A stretch of DNA of 17,616 nucleotides from Elusimicrobiota bacterium. GTDB lineage: Bacteria > Elusimicrobiota > UBA5214 > JBBAAG01. The notes beneath the pieces were generated by a model. That model made no database searches. It was not told the DNA's origin and saw nothing but the letters and a program-made list of their open reading frames with translations. Location of the stretch: assembly GCA_041658405.1 (NCBI GenBank), contig JBBAAG010000071.1:1-17616 (forward strand). The letters run 5' to 3'. The stretch's first letter is position 1. Each line of letters opens with the position of its first letter. The position numbers and the translations under genes were made by a program. Shown in pieces: positions 7,137 to 15,116 of the stretch.

Positions 7137-8561
7137 TTATTTAACGATCTCAGGTTTTGCGAAGTTGTCCTTCATCTCAAGAGGCAACCGCCAGACGTGA
7201 TCCCCGGTTTTATTAGTGAAATACAACGCTGCGATTGATGCTTCCCTCGCGTTGCCGTCCGCCCAAAATGCGTAAAAGTCGGGATGCGCGTTTAATGGAA
7301 TCCTTACATACGTGTGGTTACGTTCGCTGCCGGTGGTTAACTGTTTAACTTTCGTCCACGTTTTTCCCTGGTCGGTACTCGTGAGCATCACAACTTCACC
7401 GCCGGGATTGTACGGCTGCGGGCCGGAGATAAACGGGCCGATTACCCGCCAGGTGCCGTCTGATTCAACGTACAACGGGCCGTAGTCATAATTATTATCC
7501 GTCGTCGTAACGTCACGGATTTCCCAGTTTTTACCGGTCCACTGGGCAGTATGGAGTATACGTGGATCATTCTGCGGGCCTGACGCATGGCCTTTGCTTG
7601 TGAGATAAAAAATTATGGGGTTGCCTTCAGCATCGAACTGCACGTTTTTCATGTATGCTAATAACCCTTCTTTTTGGTAGTCATGTACAAGCGTCGGGGT
7701 TTGCATAGTAGTCAGAGGCATTAACAGTTTTTCGCCGCTGACTGTTGTCCATGTATCGCCGTAATCGTCGGTTTGCATGTAGTACAGGTTCGTCCGTGCA
7801 TCAAGCCCACGCGGGATCGGGTGCATGTTAAACGCTGTACCGATACGTTTACCGTTATGCCAGCATACCTGATAATGCCCTTTCTCAAATTTTACGATTT
7901 TTGTATTCGGTGTCCATGTGATACCGTCTTTGCTTTTCATAAAATATAACGCGCGTTGGCCTTTTTCATAGTTCGTGTGGGGAAATACAAACCCAACCCC
8001 GGGGATGTTAAAAATGCTGCCATACGAGAAATTGGTGGTAGAAATGTGTATCCAATTGCTTATATCATACGGTTTTGCGCTTTTATTAATAAACGATGGG
8101 CGGCTGGTACCGTGGGAGTTCGAAAATATCCAGATATATCCTGCCTCGTCGATACTGATAATAGGGTTATCATGTGCGTCACCAGTTTTTTTGTCCAGTA
8201 AAATCACGGGTTTAGGTACCATCCCGGTCTTATGGTCATAGTATCCTACCATATGAAGGATTGAGCGTTTACCTGATTTATTATCTTTTACAGTAGTCCC
8301 GCCGTAAGTGAAGAATGTTTTATCCGCTTCTTTTGAATACACAGCAAATGGGTTCATCTGTTGCGGATACGTTGCCAGCCCGCCGCTGTATTTGTATTTA
8401 TAAACATCTGTTGAACGCTGGTTATAGTACCATATACCGTAATACCCGTCCGCGCGGGGGTATGAGATTTCATTCTCTGCAGCAGTAAGGGTAGTCCCCG
8501 CAAAAAATGATGTAAGTAAGATTCCTGTAATCAAATAAACTGACATCTTTGTTTTGATCAT
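7137..8561 (-). CDS. BNR_4-type beta-propeller protein, exported copy
   Basis: A 474-residue paralogue of the downstream gene. Residues 1-28 form a classical signal peptide (basic MIKTK, a hydrophobic VYLITGILLTSFF core, cleavage near LTA-AEN), so it should be periplasmic or secreted. The propeller follows with His130 and His150, His195 in FPHTNYEKG, Tyr230 and Arg239. These polar residues are candidates for a lyase-type site by analogy with BNR_4 ulvan lyases; I have not verified that analogy. The start at 8561 is set by AAGGAG 9 bases upstream; an in-frame ATG at 8600 lacks this and would bury the signal peptide. It is first in a two-gene minus-strand unit with a promoter candidate at 8617-8646, divergent from the CstA gene. 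It is distinct from the sialidase-like propellers elsewhere in the window. Confidence 0.85.
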   Translation of the reverse strand: MIKTKMSVYLITGILLTSFFAGTTLTAAENEISYPRADGYYGIWYYNQRSTDVYKYKYSGGLATYPQQMNPFAVYSKEADKTFFTYGGTTVKDNKSGKRSILHMVGYYDHKTGMVPKPVILLDKKTGDAHDNPIISIDEAGYIWIFSNSHGTSRPSFINKSAKPYDISNWIHISTTNFSYGSIFNIPGVGFVFPHTNYEKGQRALYFMKSKDGITWTPNTKIVKFEKGHYQVCWHNGKRIGTAFNMHPIPRGLDARTNLYYMQTDDYGDTWTTVSGEKLLMPLTTMQTPTLVHDYQKEGLLAYMKNVQFDAEGNPIIFYLTSKGHASGPQNDPRILHTAQWTGKNWEIRDVTTTDNNYDYGPLYVESDGTWRVIGPFISGPQPYNPGGEVVMLTSTDQGKTWTKVKQLTTGSERNHTYVRIPLNAHPDFYAFWADGNAREASIAALYFTNKTGDHVWRLPLEMKDNFAKPEIVK

Positions 8562-8616
8562 GTAAATATTCTCCTTCTTCCTTAAAAAAACTGTGGTCAC
8601 AATTTATATAGTTAAC

Positions 8617-8646
8617 ATTATACAATTTTGTAGAATTATATATCAA
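8617..8646 (-). promoter_or_regulatory. Candidate promoter of the BNR_4 gene pair
   Basis: On the minus strand TTGATA (8646-8641) is followed after 18 bases by a perfect TATAAT (8622-8617). Transcription would begin near 8610, giving a leader of about 49 bases with AAGGAG before the ATG at 8561. It lies in the shared 114-bp divergent region with the CstA gene. Confidence 0.5.
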
Positions 8647-8675
8647 AGAAATAAAGGAAAGGGGATTTAACTTAT

Positions 8676-10367
8676 ATGATAGTAACAGTAGTACTTGTAT
8701 CTTTATTAGTATTTATTGCGGGATACCGGTTTTATGGTGCATTTCTAGCAAAAACGGTAGTTCTTGATGATAAATGTGTTACCCCTGCGTGTAAAATAAA
8801 TGATGGTGTGGACTACGTCCCGGCAAACCCGTTTATGTTACTTGGACAACACTTTTCCGCGATTGCCGCTGCGGGGCCGGTCGTTGGGCCGATACTTGCG
8901 GGGATATGGTTTGGGTGGCTTCCCGCATTGTTATGGATAATACTAGGCTCAATCTTTATCGGCGGAGTACACGATTTTACGGCGTTAGCTGCGTCAATAA
9001 AAAATGAAGCGTCCTCAATCGGTGAAATTGTGCGTAAGAATATGTCAAAGACCGCGCACATACTTTTCCTAATCTTTGTATGGCTGGCATTGGTGTATGT
9101 CATAATAGCGTTCACCGATGTTACCGCCCAGACATTCCGTATTATTTCAAAGGATAATGTTGCATACGGGCCCGGGGTTGCTGCATCGTCAATCCTGTAC
9201 CTCGGATTAAGCGTGCTCATGGGAGTGTTGTTGTATAAGTTTAAAGCAAATCTTGGGATCACTACGGCAGTGTTTATACCTTTGGTATTGCTGGTAATCT
9301 GGCTTGGCCCGCGGATGCCGGAAGGTGTTCTTTCGGCTCTCTCCGGGGTTAATGCAAAACAATGGGATGTTATATTACTAATATATTGTTTCATAGCGTC
9401 GGTGATACCGATGTGGTTATTACTCCAGCCACGTGGCTATCTTGGCGGGTGGTTGTTGTATCTAACCTTGGCAGTCGGGCTTATAGGTTCAATACTAGGC
9501 GGGTTTACAATACAATATCCCGCGTTAAACCTTGACGGGTTAAAGAGCGCAGCTAACGGCAAACTAATTTTCCCTATACTGTTTATAACCGTTGCCTGCG
9601 GTGCGTGTTCAGGTTTTCACGGGATCGTAAGTTCCGGCACTACGTCAAAACAGTTGATGAAAGAGCCTGACTCGCTGTTAGTGGGTTACGGTGCGATGTT
9701 ATTGGAAGGGTTAGTCGCGGTACTGGCATTAGCTACGGTAATGATGCTTGCACCGGGTGATGAAATGCTGAAGTCAGAGCCTAACATGATATACGCTAAC
9801 GGTATCGCAAAATATTTTGGTATGTTGGGCGTAGGGTACAGTGTGGCATTACCGTTTGCATTACTCGCGTTCTCAACGTTTGTGTATGACACTCTGGACG
9901 TCTGCACGAGGTTAGCGCGGTATATCCTGCAGGAACTGCTTGGCTGGAAATCAGTGCTCAGCGGGTACGCAGCAACGGTGTTGACGTTACTACTTCCTGT
10001 AATATTTCTGATGTTAACCCAGGAGAAAGGGTATCTTGTTGCGTGGCCGATTTTTGGTACGAGTAATCAGTTACTTGCGAGTTTAACGTTACTAGCGTTA
10101 TCCGTGTGGTTAGTAAAAACCGGAAAACCTGCGTGGTTTACTATACTACCCATGATTTTTATGTTAACAATGACATTATGGTCATTGATTGTGCAGGTTG
10201 GAGATTTTGTTAAAGTGCTTCCCTCACTCTCTACCGGAGTGACTGTAAAACCTGATGTCATAATCTCCGGAGTGGTGGGTATAGTATTGCTTGTTCTCAG
10301 CATAGTTTTAGTAATTGAAGCATACCGGGTGTTATCTTCAAAAAACACAAGAAGAGTTATTGCGTAA
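8676..10367 (+). CDS. CstA-family transporter (carbon starvation protein)
   Basis: A 563-residue integral membrane protein of the CstA family. Characterised members (E. coli CstA and BtsT) import peptides and/or pyruvate. Family signatures are clear: VPANPFMLLGQHFSAIAAAGPVVGPILAG near residues 48-76, QPRGYLGGW, ACGACSGFHGIVSSGTTSKQ, TFVYDTLDVCTRLARY and WPIFGTSNQLLASL. There are many membrane spans from residue 2 to about 550. It is shorter than the roughly 700-residue enterobacterial proteins, as in other short-form members, and looks complete. AAGGAAAGGGG ends 11 bases before the ATG. A plus-strand promoter is not clear; TTAACA (8612-8617) with AT-rich sequence near 8636 is possible. It leads a run with the UroD-like, TrmH-like and propeller genes. 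It is the only transporter in the window, so it may carry a breakdown product of the pathway. Confidence 0.93.
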   Translation: MIVTVVLVSLLVFIAGYRFYGAFLAKTVVLDDKCVTPACKINDGVDYVPANPFMLLGQHFSAIAAAGPVVGPILAGIWFGWLPALLWIILGSIFIGGVHDFTALAASIKNEASSIGEIVRKNMSKTAHILFLIFVWLALVYVIIAFTDVTAQTFRIISKDNVAYGPGVAASSILYLGLSVLMGVLLYKFKANLGITTAVFIPLVLLVIWLGPRMPEGVLSALSGVNAKQWDVILLIYCFIASVIPMWLLLQPRGYLGGWLLYLTLAVGLIGSILGGFTIQYPALNLDGLKSAANGKLIFPILFITVACGACSGFHGIVSSGTTSKQLMKEPDSLLVGYGAMLLEGLVAVLALATVMMLAPGDEMLKSEPNMIYANGIAKYFGMLGVGYSVALPFALLAFSTFVYDTLDVCTRLARYILQELLGWKSVLSGYAATVLTLLLPVIFLMLTQEKGYLVAWPIFGTSNQLLASLTLLALSVWLVKTGKPAWFTILPMIFMLTMTLWSLIVQVGDFVKVLPSLSTGVTVKPDVIISGVVGIVLLVLSIVLVIEAYRVLSSKNTRRVIA

Positions 10368-10386
10368 AAGAAAAGGAGATATTTTT

Positions 10387-11406
10387 ATGGTAACTAAGTA
10401 TGAAAGCTGGCTTGCAAATTTGGAAGGCCGCGGGGATGGGAGTATACAGGCCGGGGTGCATGTAATAAAAACGCTTTATAATAATAATACTGAGTTTTTT
10501 GTTAACCTAGCCAAAGGATGTAAATATGTCCGGCTTGGCCCTACCGGCGGGGAGGAACGTAAGAACGAACATATGATGACCGACCGCTGGGGGTGCGAGT
10601 GGCACTTTCCGGGTGGATATCTTGACGGGCAGGTTACCGGGCATCCGATAGATGACTGGGGGAAGTATAAAGAGTATAAGTTTCCAAAACCGGAAGATTT
10701 TACTGACTGGCCAAAAGCGGAAGATAGGATGAAGAAGGTTATTACTACCGGCGGAATCCCGTCTGCCGGGTTTGAGCACGGTCATTACTTCCTGAAACTT
10801 ACATACCTCCGCGGGTTTGAGAACGCAATGGTTGATTTTATGGAAGAACCGCCGGAGTTTGTGGATTTAACAGAAAAACTTGCGGATTACTGGGTATCGG
10901 TGATTAAACGGTATAGCGATATCGGGGTGAAGTACTTCACGTTTGGTGATGACCTCGGGTTCCAGACCGCGTTACCGGTAAGCCCGGTAAAATGGGCAAA
11001 ATTTATACAGCCTGGGTATACGCGGATATTCAAAGCATGCCATGCTAACGGCGGGAAGGTGTATCTCCATACCGATGGTAAGATCATAGATATAATACCT
11101 AACCTCATAACTTGCGGGGTGGATATTTTAAACCCTCAGGATTCTGTTAACGGGATAGATAACCTCGTAGCTTTGGCTAAAGGCAAAGTGTACCTAGACC
11201 TCGATGTTGACCGTCAAAACGTAACGGTATTCGGTACACCGGCGGAGATTGAAAAACATCTTACGGAATGTGTCCAAAAGCTGGGTTCACCAACAGGTGG
11301 GTTAAGCCTAAAGTATGGTGTATACGAAGGTACGCCAATAGAAAATGTTGCGGCGGTAGTAAAAACTATGGAATCCCTTGGCGGGTACTGGCTGAAGAAG
11401 AGTTAA
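10387..11406 (+). CDS. Uroporphyrinogen decarboxylase-like (UroD/MtaA superfamily) protein
   Basis: A 339-residue TIM-barrel protein of the UroD superfamily, which contains HemE and corrinoid or coenzyme-M methyltransferases. Visible are DRWGCEW (66-72), a hydrophobic-acidic GDDLGFQ (187-193), and HANGGKVYLHTDGKI followed by CGVDILNPQDS (about 219-253) with His228, Asp230 and Cys243 as ligand or active-site candidates. The HemE signature PxWxMRQAGR is absent, so heme synthesis is unlikely. A methyltransferase or other C1-type reaction on a catabolic substrate is more in keeping with isolated members of the family, but this is not shown. The start at 10387 is chosen for AAGGAGAT 6-8 bases upstream; an in-frame ATG at 10315 lies inside the CstA gene. 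It follows CstA by 19 bp, so it is probably co-transcribed. Confidence 0.8.
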   Translation: MVTKYESWLANLEGRGDGSIQAGVHVIKTLYNNNTEFFVNLAKGCKYVRLGPTGGEERKNEHMMTDRWGCEWHFPGGYLDGQVTGHPIDDWGKYKEYKFPKPEDFTDWPKAEDRMKKVITTGGIPSAGFEHGHYFLKLTYLRGFENAMVDFMEEPPEFVDLTEKLADYWVSVIKRYSDIGVKYFTFGDDLGFQTALPVSPVKWAKFIQPGYTRIFKACHANGGKVYLHTDGKIIDIIPNLITCGVDILNPQDSVNGIDNLVALAKGKVYLDLDVDRQNVTVFGTPAEIEKHLTECVQKLGSPTGGLSLKYGVYEGTPIENVAAVVKTMESLGGYWLKKS

Positions 11407-11413
11407 GTTTATA

Positions 11414-12031
11414 ATGCTAAAAATAAGAGCTGAACAATTTAAGACAGTTAATCGTGTAGAACGCATAAAAAAGGTAGTAACTGCGCGGCAGGAGTGCGTG
11501 GTGGTACTCGAAGATATATACGATCCGCATAACGCGGAAGCTGTGTTCCGCAGCTGTGACGCGTTTGGCGTACAAAAAGTGTGCCTCATATTTGAACATG
11601 AAAAAAAGTTCAATCCACGAAAGGTTGGGAAATCAACATCCTCTTCTGCAAACAAGTGGCTGGATTTCATGTCATACGACTCTACAGAAATGTGTTTATC
11701 CAAGTTGAAAACTGAAGGGTATACAATTATTGCAACCGCGTTTACCCCGGACGCTGTATCGTTGTATGAATCGGATATTAGCAGTTTAGCAAAACCTGTA
11801 CTTATGTTTGGGAACGAACACCGCGGGTTATCAGAGAAAGCTGTCGAACTTGCGGATATAAAGATTATTATTCCTATGCGCGGGTTTGTTCAGAGTTTGA
11901 ACTTATCTGTAACTGCTGCGATTTGTATGTACGAACTTACCCGGCAGAGAATTACCGCTAAGAATATGAATAAAAGTTTGTTGTCGGTAGAAGAACAAAA
12001 AAAGTTGTACGATGAGTTAATAAAGAAATAA
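11414..12031 (+). CDS. SpoU/TrmH-family RNA 2'-O-ribose methyltransferase
   Basis: A 205-residue SPOUT methyltransferase with all three SpoU motifs: motif 1 LEDIYDPHNAEAVFRSCDAFGV (Asn40, Arg46), motif 2 LMFGNEHRGLS (Glu135) and motif 3 IPMRGFVQSLNLSVTAAI (Ser161, Asn163). It transfers a methyl group from SAM to a ribose 2'-OH. The N-terminal RIKKVVTARQ followed directly by motif 1, and the small size, resemble TrmH, which modifies Gm18 of tRNA; an rRNA target is possible. It starts 7 bp after the UroD-like stop and has no strong Shine-Dalgarno, so it may be coupled to the upstream gene. It is a housekeeping-type gene placed inside an otherwise catabolic run, 20 bp before a propeller gene. 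Cytosolic. Confidence 0.88.
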   Translation: MLKIRAEQFKTVNRVERIKKVVTARQECVVVLEDIYDPHNAEAVFRSCDAFGVQKVCLIFEHEKKFNPRKVGKSTSSSANKWLDFMSYDSTEMCLSKLKTEGYTIIATAFTPDAVSLYESDISSLAKPVLMFGNEHRGLSEKAVELADIKIIIPMRGFVQSLNLSVTAAICMYELTRQRITAKNMNKSLLSVEEQKKLYDELIKK

Positions 12032-12051
12032 ATCGAAACGAGGTTTACTAG

Positions 12052-13230
12052 ATGGAAGTTACCAAAAAAGTGTTGGTACCCACGCGGCCTGGAGTTGCGA
12101 TGCATGTTAATACAATTTACCGTTATCCGGCAGGGGTTGAGTTGTTGCAGTTTGTCCACGAAACAGTAGCGTCGGATACCGGCGGTATGTTTTACCGGCG
12201 GTTCAGCGGGGATAACGGGAGTACATGGACGGAGTTGGAGAAAGTGTATGAACCTGTTACAAAACCGGAAGGCGATTACCGGTGGGGTGAGACTACGTTT
12301 GTGGTAGATCCGAAAAAAAATGTGTTGGTACATTTTTATAATTATCATTTATACCCCGGCGGGTATTTTACGCATCAGGCAAGGAAGTATTACCGTGTGT
12401 TCTACAGGATATCGTTTGACGGAGGGAAGACGTTTACCGCTTCAAAACAGGTTATCCAGAAAGGCGGGGATGAGATCCACTGGGCGGATGGCGTGGAGTA
12501 CGGCAAAAACGGGCTGGGGATATCGTTTTGCCGGCCGGTAATCAACCGTAACGGGCAGTTACTTGTACCTTTAAGGAAAAGCCCGATCGACGAGAAGTAT
12601 GTGTCAAATAAAGTTATGTTATCCGCCGGGTGTGTTATTGGTACCTGGAAAAATGACGGGCTTGAGTGGGAAACCAGTAAGTTTGTGGTTGTCCCTGAGG
12701 AACAATCCACCCGCGGGCTGTACGAACCTGCAATCGAAGTTTTACCGGATGGTAAAGTGTTGATGATCTGCCGCGGGTCAAATGTACAGGCGAAGGATAA
12801 TATCCCCGGGCGGAAATGGTACGTCCTTTCCTCTGACGGCGGGTATACCTGGAGTGAACCCAATGTTTTGACGTATGATGATAGCAGCAGTTTTTATGCG
12901 CCTTCTACAGGCTCGATACTTATCCGCCATTCGGTGAATAAGAAGTTGTACTGGTTCACAAATATTATACCCATGAATTCCGATGGCAACCGTCCTCGGT
13001 ATCCTCTTCAGGTATGCGAGATTGACGAAGTTACAATTGCTGTGAAAAAGGAAACAGTTGCGGTTATTGATGATAAACATGAAGGCGATTCTGACCTTCT
13101 ACAATTATCGAACTTCAAGGTATATGAAGACCGTGAGTCGCATGAGTTTGTTCTTACCATGGCGAGGATACAAGAAAAAGGGAAAGAGCTTACCAGTCCC
13201 GCGTATGAGTATAGGATAAAGGTTTATTAG
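12052..13230 (+). CDS. Sialidase-like Asp-box beta-propeller protein, cytosolic
   Basis: A 392-residue protein of the sialidase-like (BNR_2) superfamily. Asp boxes are visible at 52-59 (SGDNGSTW), 121-128 (SFDGGKTF) and 260-267 (SSDGGYTW). GLYEPAIEVLPDGKVLMICRGS holds the Glu225-Pro pair and a following Arg241, as in sialidase-fold enzymes. There is no signal peptide. Many proteins of this fold are not sialidases, so a glycoside hydrolase or lyase acting on a negatively charged sugar is as far as the sequence goes. GAGG lies 8 bases before the ATG. It closes the plus-strand run starting at CstA and is convergent, with a 14-bp gap, with the flavoprotein gene. It is only distantly related to the two propellers at 15117 and 16244, and different again from the BNR_4 pair. 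Confidence 0.8.
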   Translation: MEVTKKVLVPTRPGVAMHVNTIYRYPAGVELLQFVHETVASDTGGMFYRRFSGDNGSTWTELEKVYEPVTKPEGDYRWGETTFVVDPKKNVLVHFYNYHLYPGGYFTHQARKYYRVFYRISFDGGKTFTASKQVIQKGGDEIHWADGVEYGKNGLGISFCRPVINRNGQLLVPLRKSPIDEKYVSNKVMLSAGCVIGTWKNDGLEWETSKFVVVPEEQSTRGLYEPAIEVLPDGKVLMICRGSNVQAKDNIPGRKWYVLSSDGGYTWSEPNVLTYDDSSSFYAPSTGSILIRHSVNKKLYWFTNIIPMNSDGNRPRYPLQVCEIDEVTIAVKKETVAVIDDKHEGDSDLLQLSNFKVYEDRESHEFVLTMARIQEKGKELTSPAYEYRIKVY

Positions 13231-13244
13231 ACAATTTGTGTGTC

Positions 13245-14975
13245 TTACTCCACCGCAAAAGTGAATACCTTCGGGGTTTCAGTTCCCCAGGTTGATAATA
13301 TTGTTAGTTTAACAGCTGAACATTTTTTGTGTATTTTAACAACATTTAACCTCTGGTGGTTATCCTGTGTTTCATACACATTCACCCAGGTGCCGTTAGA
13401 CAAAACTTCTACGCGGAACCCTTTTGTCATCTCGGAAACCATCTGTGTTTCATGGTCAGTTGCTCCGGCATGATGGCTAAGCGCTATCTTCTTAATCAAC
13501 GCGCTGTCAAAAACAATCTTTGTTTTTCTCACCATCACAGGTTTTGTGAATTCGTATTGTACCCATGAACCTGTATGAGCAGCCCAGCAATGCTGGGTTT
13601 CCCCAACGGGGCGGTTGATACCGTCTCTCAACGGTTCAGGATTGCCTTCGGACGCTGATATTATTGAGGTTAACGTAAGTTTACTGAACTGTTCTTTATA
13701 GTTAGGGAGGTAACAGTCTGAATTCAACAGTTTTTGCTGGAGTTTAGGCATATAGTTTTTATATACACCGCGGGGAGTGGTACCACTATTTACTGCTATT
13801 CCCGCAGCGGTACCCGTTGCCTGCCCAAGTAAACTGCCGGTTGCCATTACGCGGGTCGAGCTCATTGCAACATGAGTTGCGCTGATATTCCGTCCCGCGA
13901 ACATAAGGTTATTAATATTTTTTGAGTACAGGCTGCGGTATGGGATACCGTATGGACTTGGTGTTTTGTTGAACACTGTGGGTTTACCTTTGAAGTAAAA
14001 CCCTTCTGACGGATGGATGTCCATTGTCCAGCCGCCGTATGCGATTTCGTCAGGGAATACGCGCAGTGTGTCTACATCATTTTGGTTTAGTACGTGGTCA
14101 CCGATATACCTCCGGCTTTCACGCCTTCCGGGTAAAAACTGTACCCAGTCAAGGGTTAGGTTCTCCGCGCCATGGTCGCCACAATTTTTTAGGTGGTCCC
14201 ATACGCCATAAAGAATTTTAAGTAGTTCATCGCGTATGAGTTCCGTATCATGGATATTATCAATCATCCCGCCGTACTCAATCCACCAGTAGCCCATGGT
14301 AAGGTGTTTATGCGACCTGAATGGTAACGATTCTTCATCGGGGTACTTATACGCCCAGGAGGGTGGTATAAACTTTTGTGGTTTACCTGTATCCCTCGCG
14401 ATAAACGTAAGTGAAATTCCCATTGTGTGTCGGTCGGATTTTTCTTGTGCCAATGATTCGTTAAACTCTTTCCGTGCTTCACGGCCGATACGGAATTTCG
14501 CACCGGTAAGCACTGCGAGTAAACTATCACCGCTGCAGTCAATAAAAACTTTTGCGGTTACCTTATGATACGTTTCAGTGGTCAGCTGCCACCCAGTAAC
14601 GGATTTAATACTATTTTTTTTTACATCAGCGGAGTTACAGGAACAGTTAAGCAGGAGTGTTATGTTAGGTTCAAGCTTAACTTTTTCGTATAACACTGTG
14701 TCCCATATAGAAAAACATCGTTCCGGGTTGCGGTAAAGGTTTTCCAGCCGGATTTCTTCAATAATACCGGTTTCACGGACATTCGGGATTCTGTTATTCC
14801 TATCCGCACCGGAAACGTGTACGCGTACTTCTCCGGAGGCATTACCTCCGAGGACCGGGCGGTCCTGCATGAGGACAACTTTTACGCCTTCCCTTGCCGC
14901 AGCAATGGCTGCACATATGCCTGCCATCCCGCCGCCAATTACACAAACGCCTGTTTTGTGCTTAAAATGTTTCAT
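13245..14975 (-). CDS. FAD-dependent oxidoreductase (FAD_oxidored family) with C-terminal beta-sandwich-like region
   Basis: A 576-residue flavoprotein. The N-terminal Rossmann motif VIGGGMAGICAA (Gly14-Gly16-Gly19) binds FAD. The family hallmark RPVLGGNASGEVRVHVSG follows, then FIDCSGDSLLAVLTGA, and late in the FAD domain NLMFAGRNISATHVAMSSTR. The last 140 residues or so resemble a discoidin-like sugar-binding sandwich (SWVQYEF, then GFRVEVLSNGTWVNVYET); this is judged by pattern only. There is no signal peptide, so it should oxidise a substrate in the cytosol, perhaps a sugar or sugar acid. The ATG at 14975 is preferred because the family begins just before the Rossmann motif; a GTG at 14999 is possible and neither has a well-spaced Shine-Dalgarno. 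It is transcribed divergently from the propeller gene at 15117, with a good promoter candidate at 15014-15041. Confidence 0.85.
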   Translation of the reverse strand: MKHFKHKTGVCVIGGGMAGICAAIAAAREGVKVVLMQDRPVLGGNASGEVRVHVSGADRNNRIPNVRETGIIEEIRLENLYRNPERCFSIWDTVLYEKVKLEPNITLLLNCSCNSADVKKNSIKSVTGWQLTTETYHKVTAKVFIDCSGDSLLAVLTGAKFRIGREARKEFNESLAQEKSDRHTMGISLTFIARDTGKPQKFIPPSWAYKYPDEESLPFRSHKHLTMGYWWIEYGGMIDNIHDTELIRDELLKILYGVWDHLKNCGDHGAENLTLDWVQFLPGRRESRRYIGDHVLNQNDVDTLRVFPDEIAYGGWTMDIHPSEGFYFKGKPTVFNKTPSPYGIPYRSLYSKNINNLMFAGRNISATHVAMSSTRVMATGSLLGQATGTAAGIAVNSGTTPRGVYKNYMPKLQQKLLNSDCYLPNYKEQFSKLTLTSIISASEGNPEPLRDGINRPVGETQHCWAAHTGSWVQYEFTKPVMVRKTKIVFDSALIKKIALSHHAGATDHETQMVSEMTKGFRVEVLSNGTWVNVYETQDNHQRLNVVKIHKKCSAVKLTILSTWGTETPKVFTFAVE

Positions 14976-15013
14976 AAAATATTTTTTTGGTACCCCCACT
15001 AACTTTCAATTTT

Positions 15014-15041
15014 ATAATATTTTACTAAAAAATATTGTCAA
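15014..15041 (-). promoter_or_regulatory. Candidate promoter of the flavoprotein gene
   Basis: On the minus strand a perfect TTGACA (15041-15036) is followed after 16 bases by TATTAT (15019-15014), which differs from consensus at one position. Transcription would start near 15007. This gives a leader of about 32 bases to the ATG at 14975 and almost none to the GTG at 14999, which supports the ATG. Confidence 0.55.
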
Positions 15042-15054
15042 CACACGGTCTTTC

Positions 15055-15082
15055 TTGACATCTTATACATTATTGATAAAAT
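15055..15082 (+). promoter_or_regulatory. Candidate promoter of the propeller gene at 15117
   Basis: A perfect TTGACA (15055-15060) is followed after 16 bases by TAAAAT (15077-15082), one mismatch to consensus. Transcription would start near 15089, about 28 bases before the ATG at 15117. Its -35 box lies 13 bp from the -35 box of the divergent flavoprotein promoter. Confidence 0.6.
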
Positions 15083-15116
15083 ATTTATTAGGAAGTAAAT
15101 ATTTGAAAGGGTAAGT

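Noticed and set aside
8813..9394. A 193-codon open frame on the minus strand inside the CstA gene
   Set aside because: It lies wholly opposite a strongly conserved transporter gene, encodes a low-plausibility protein and lacks a ribosome site; it is a coding shadow.
10387..11406. Assignment as hemE (uroporphyrinogen decarboxylase proper)
   Set aside because: The PxWxMRQAGR-type N-terminal signature is absent and no heme-pathway genes are near; superfamily-level naming is all the sequence supports.
13229..13245. Terminator between the convergent genes ending at 13230 and 13245
   Set aside because: Only a 5-bp AGACA/TGTCT pairing with a 7-base loop and no T-tract; below what I would call a terminator.
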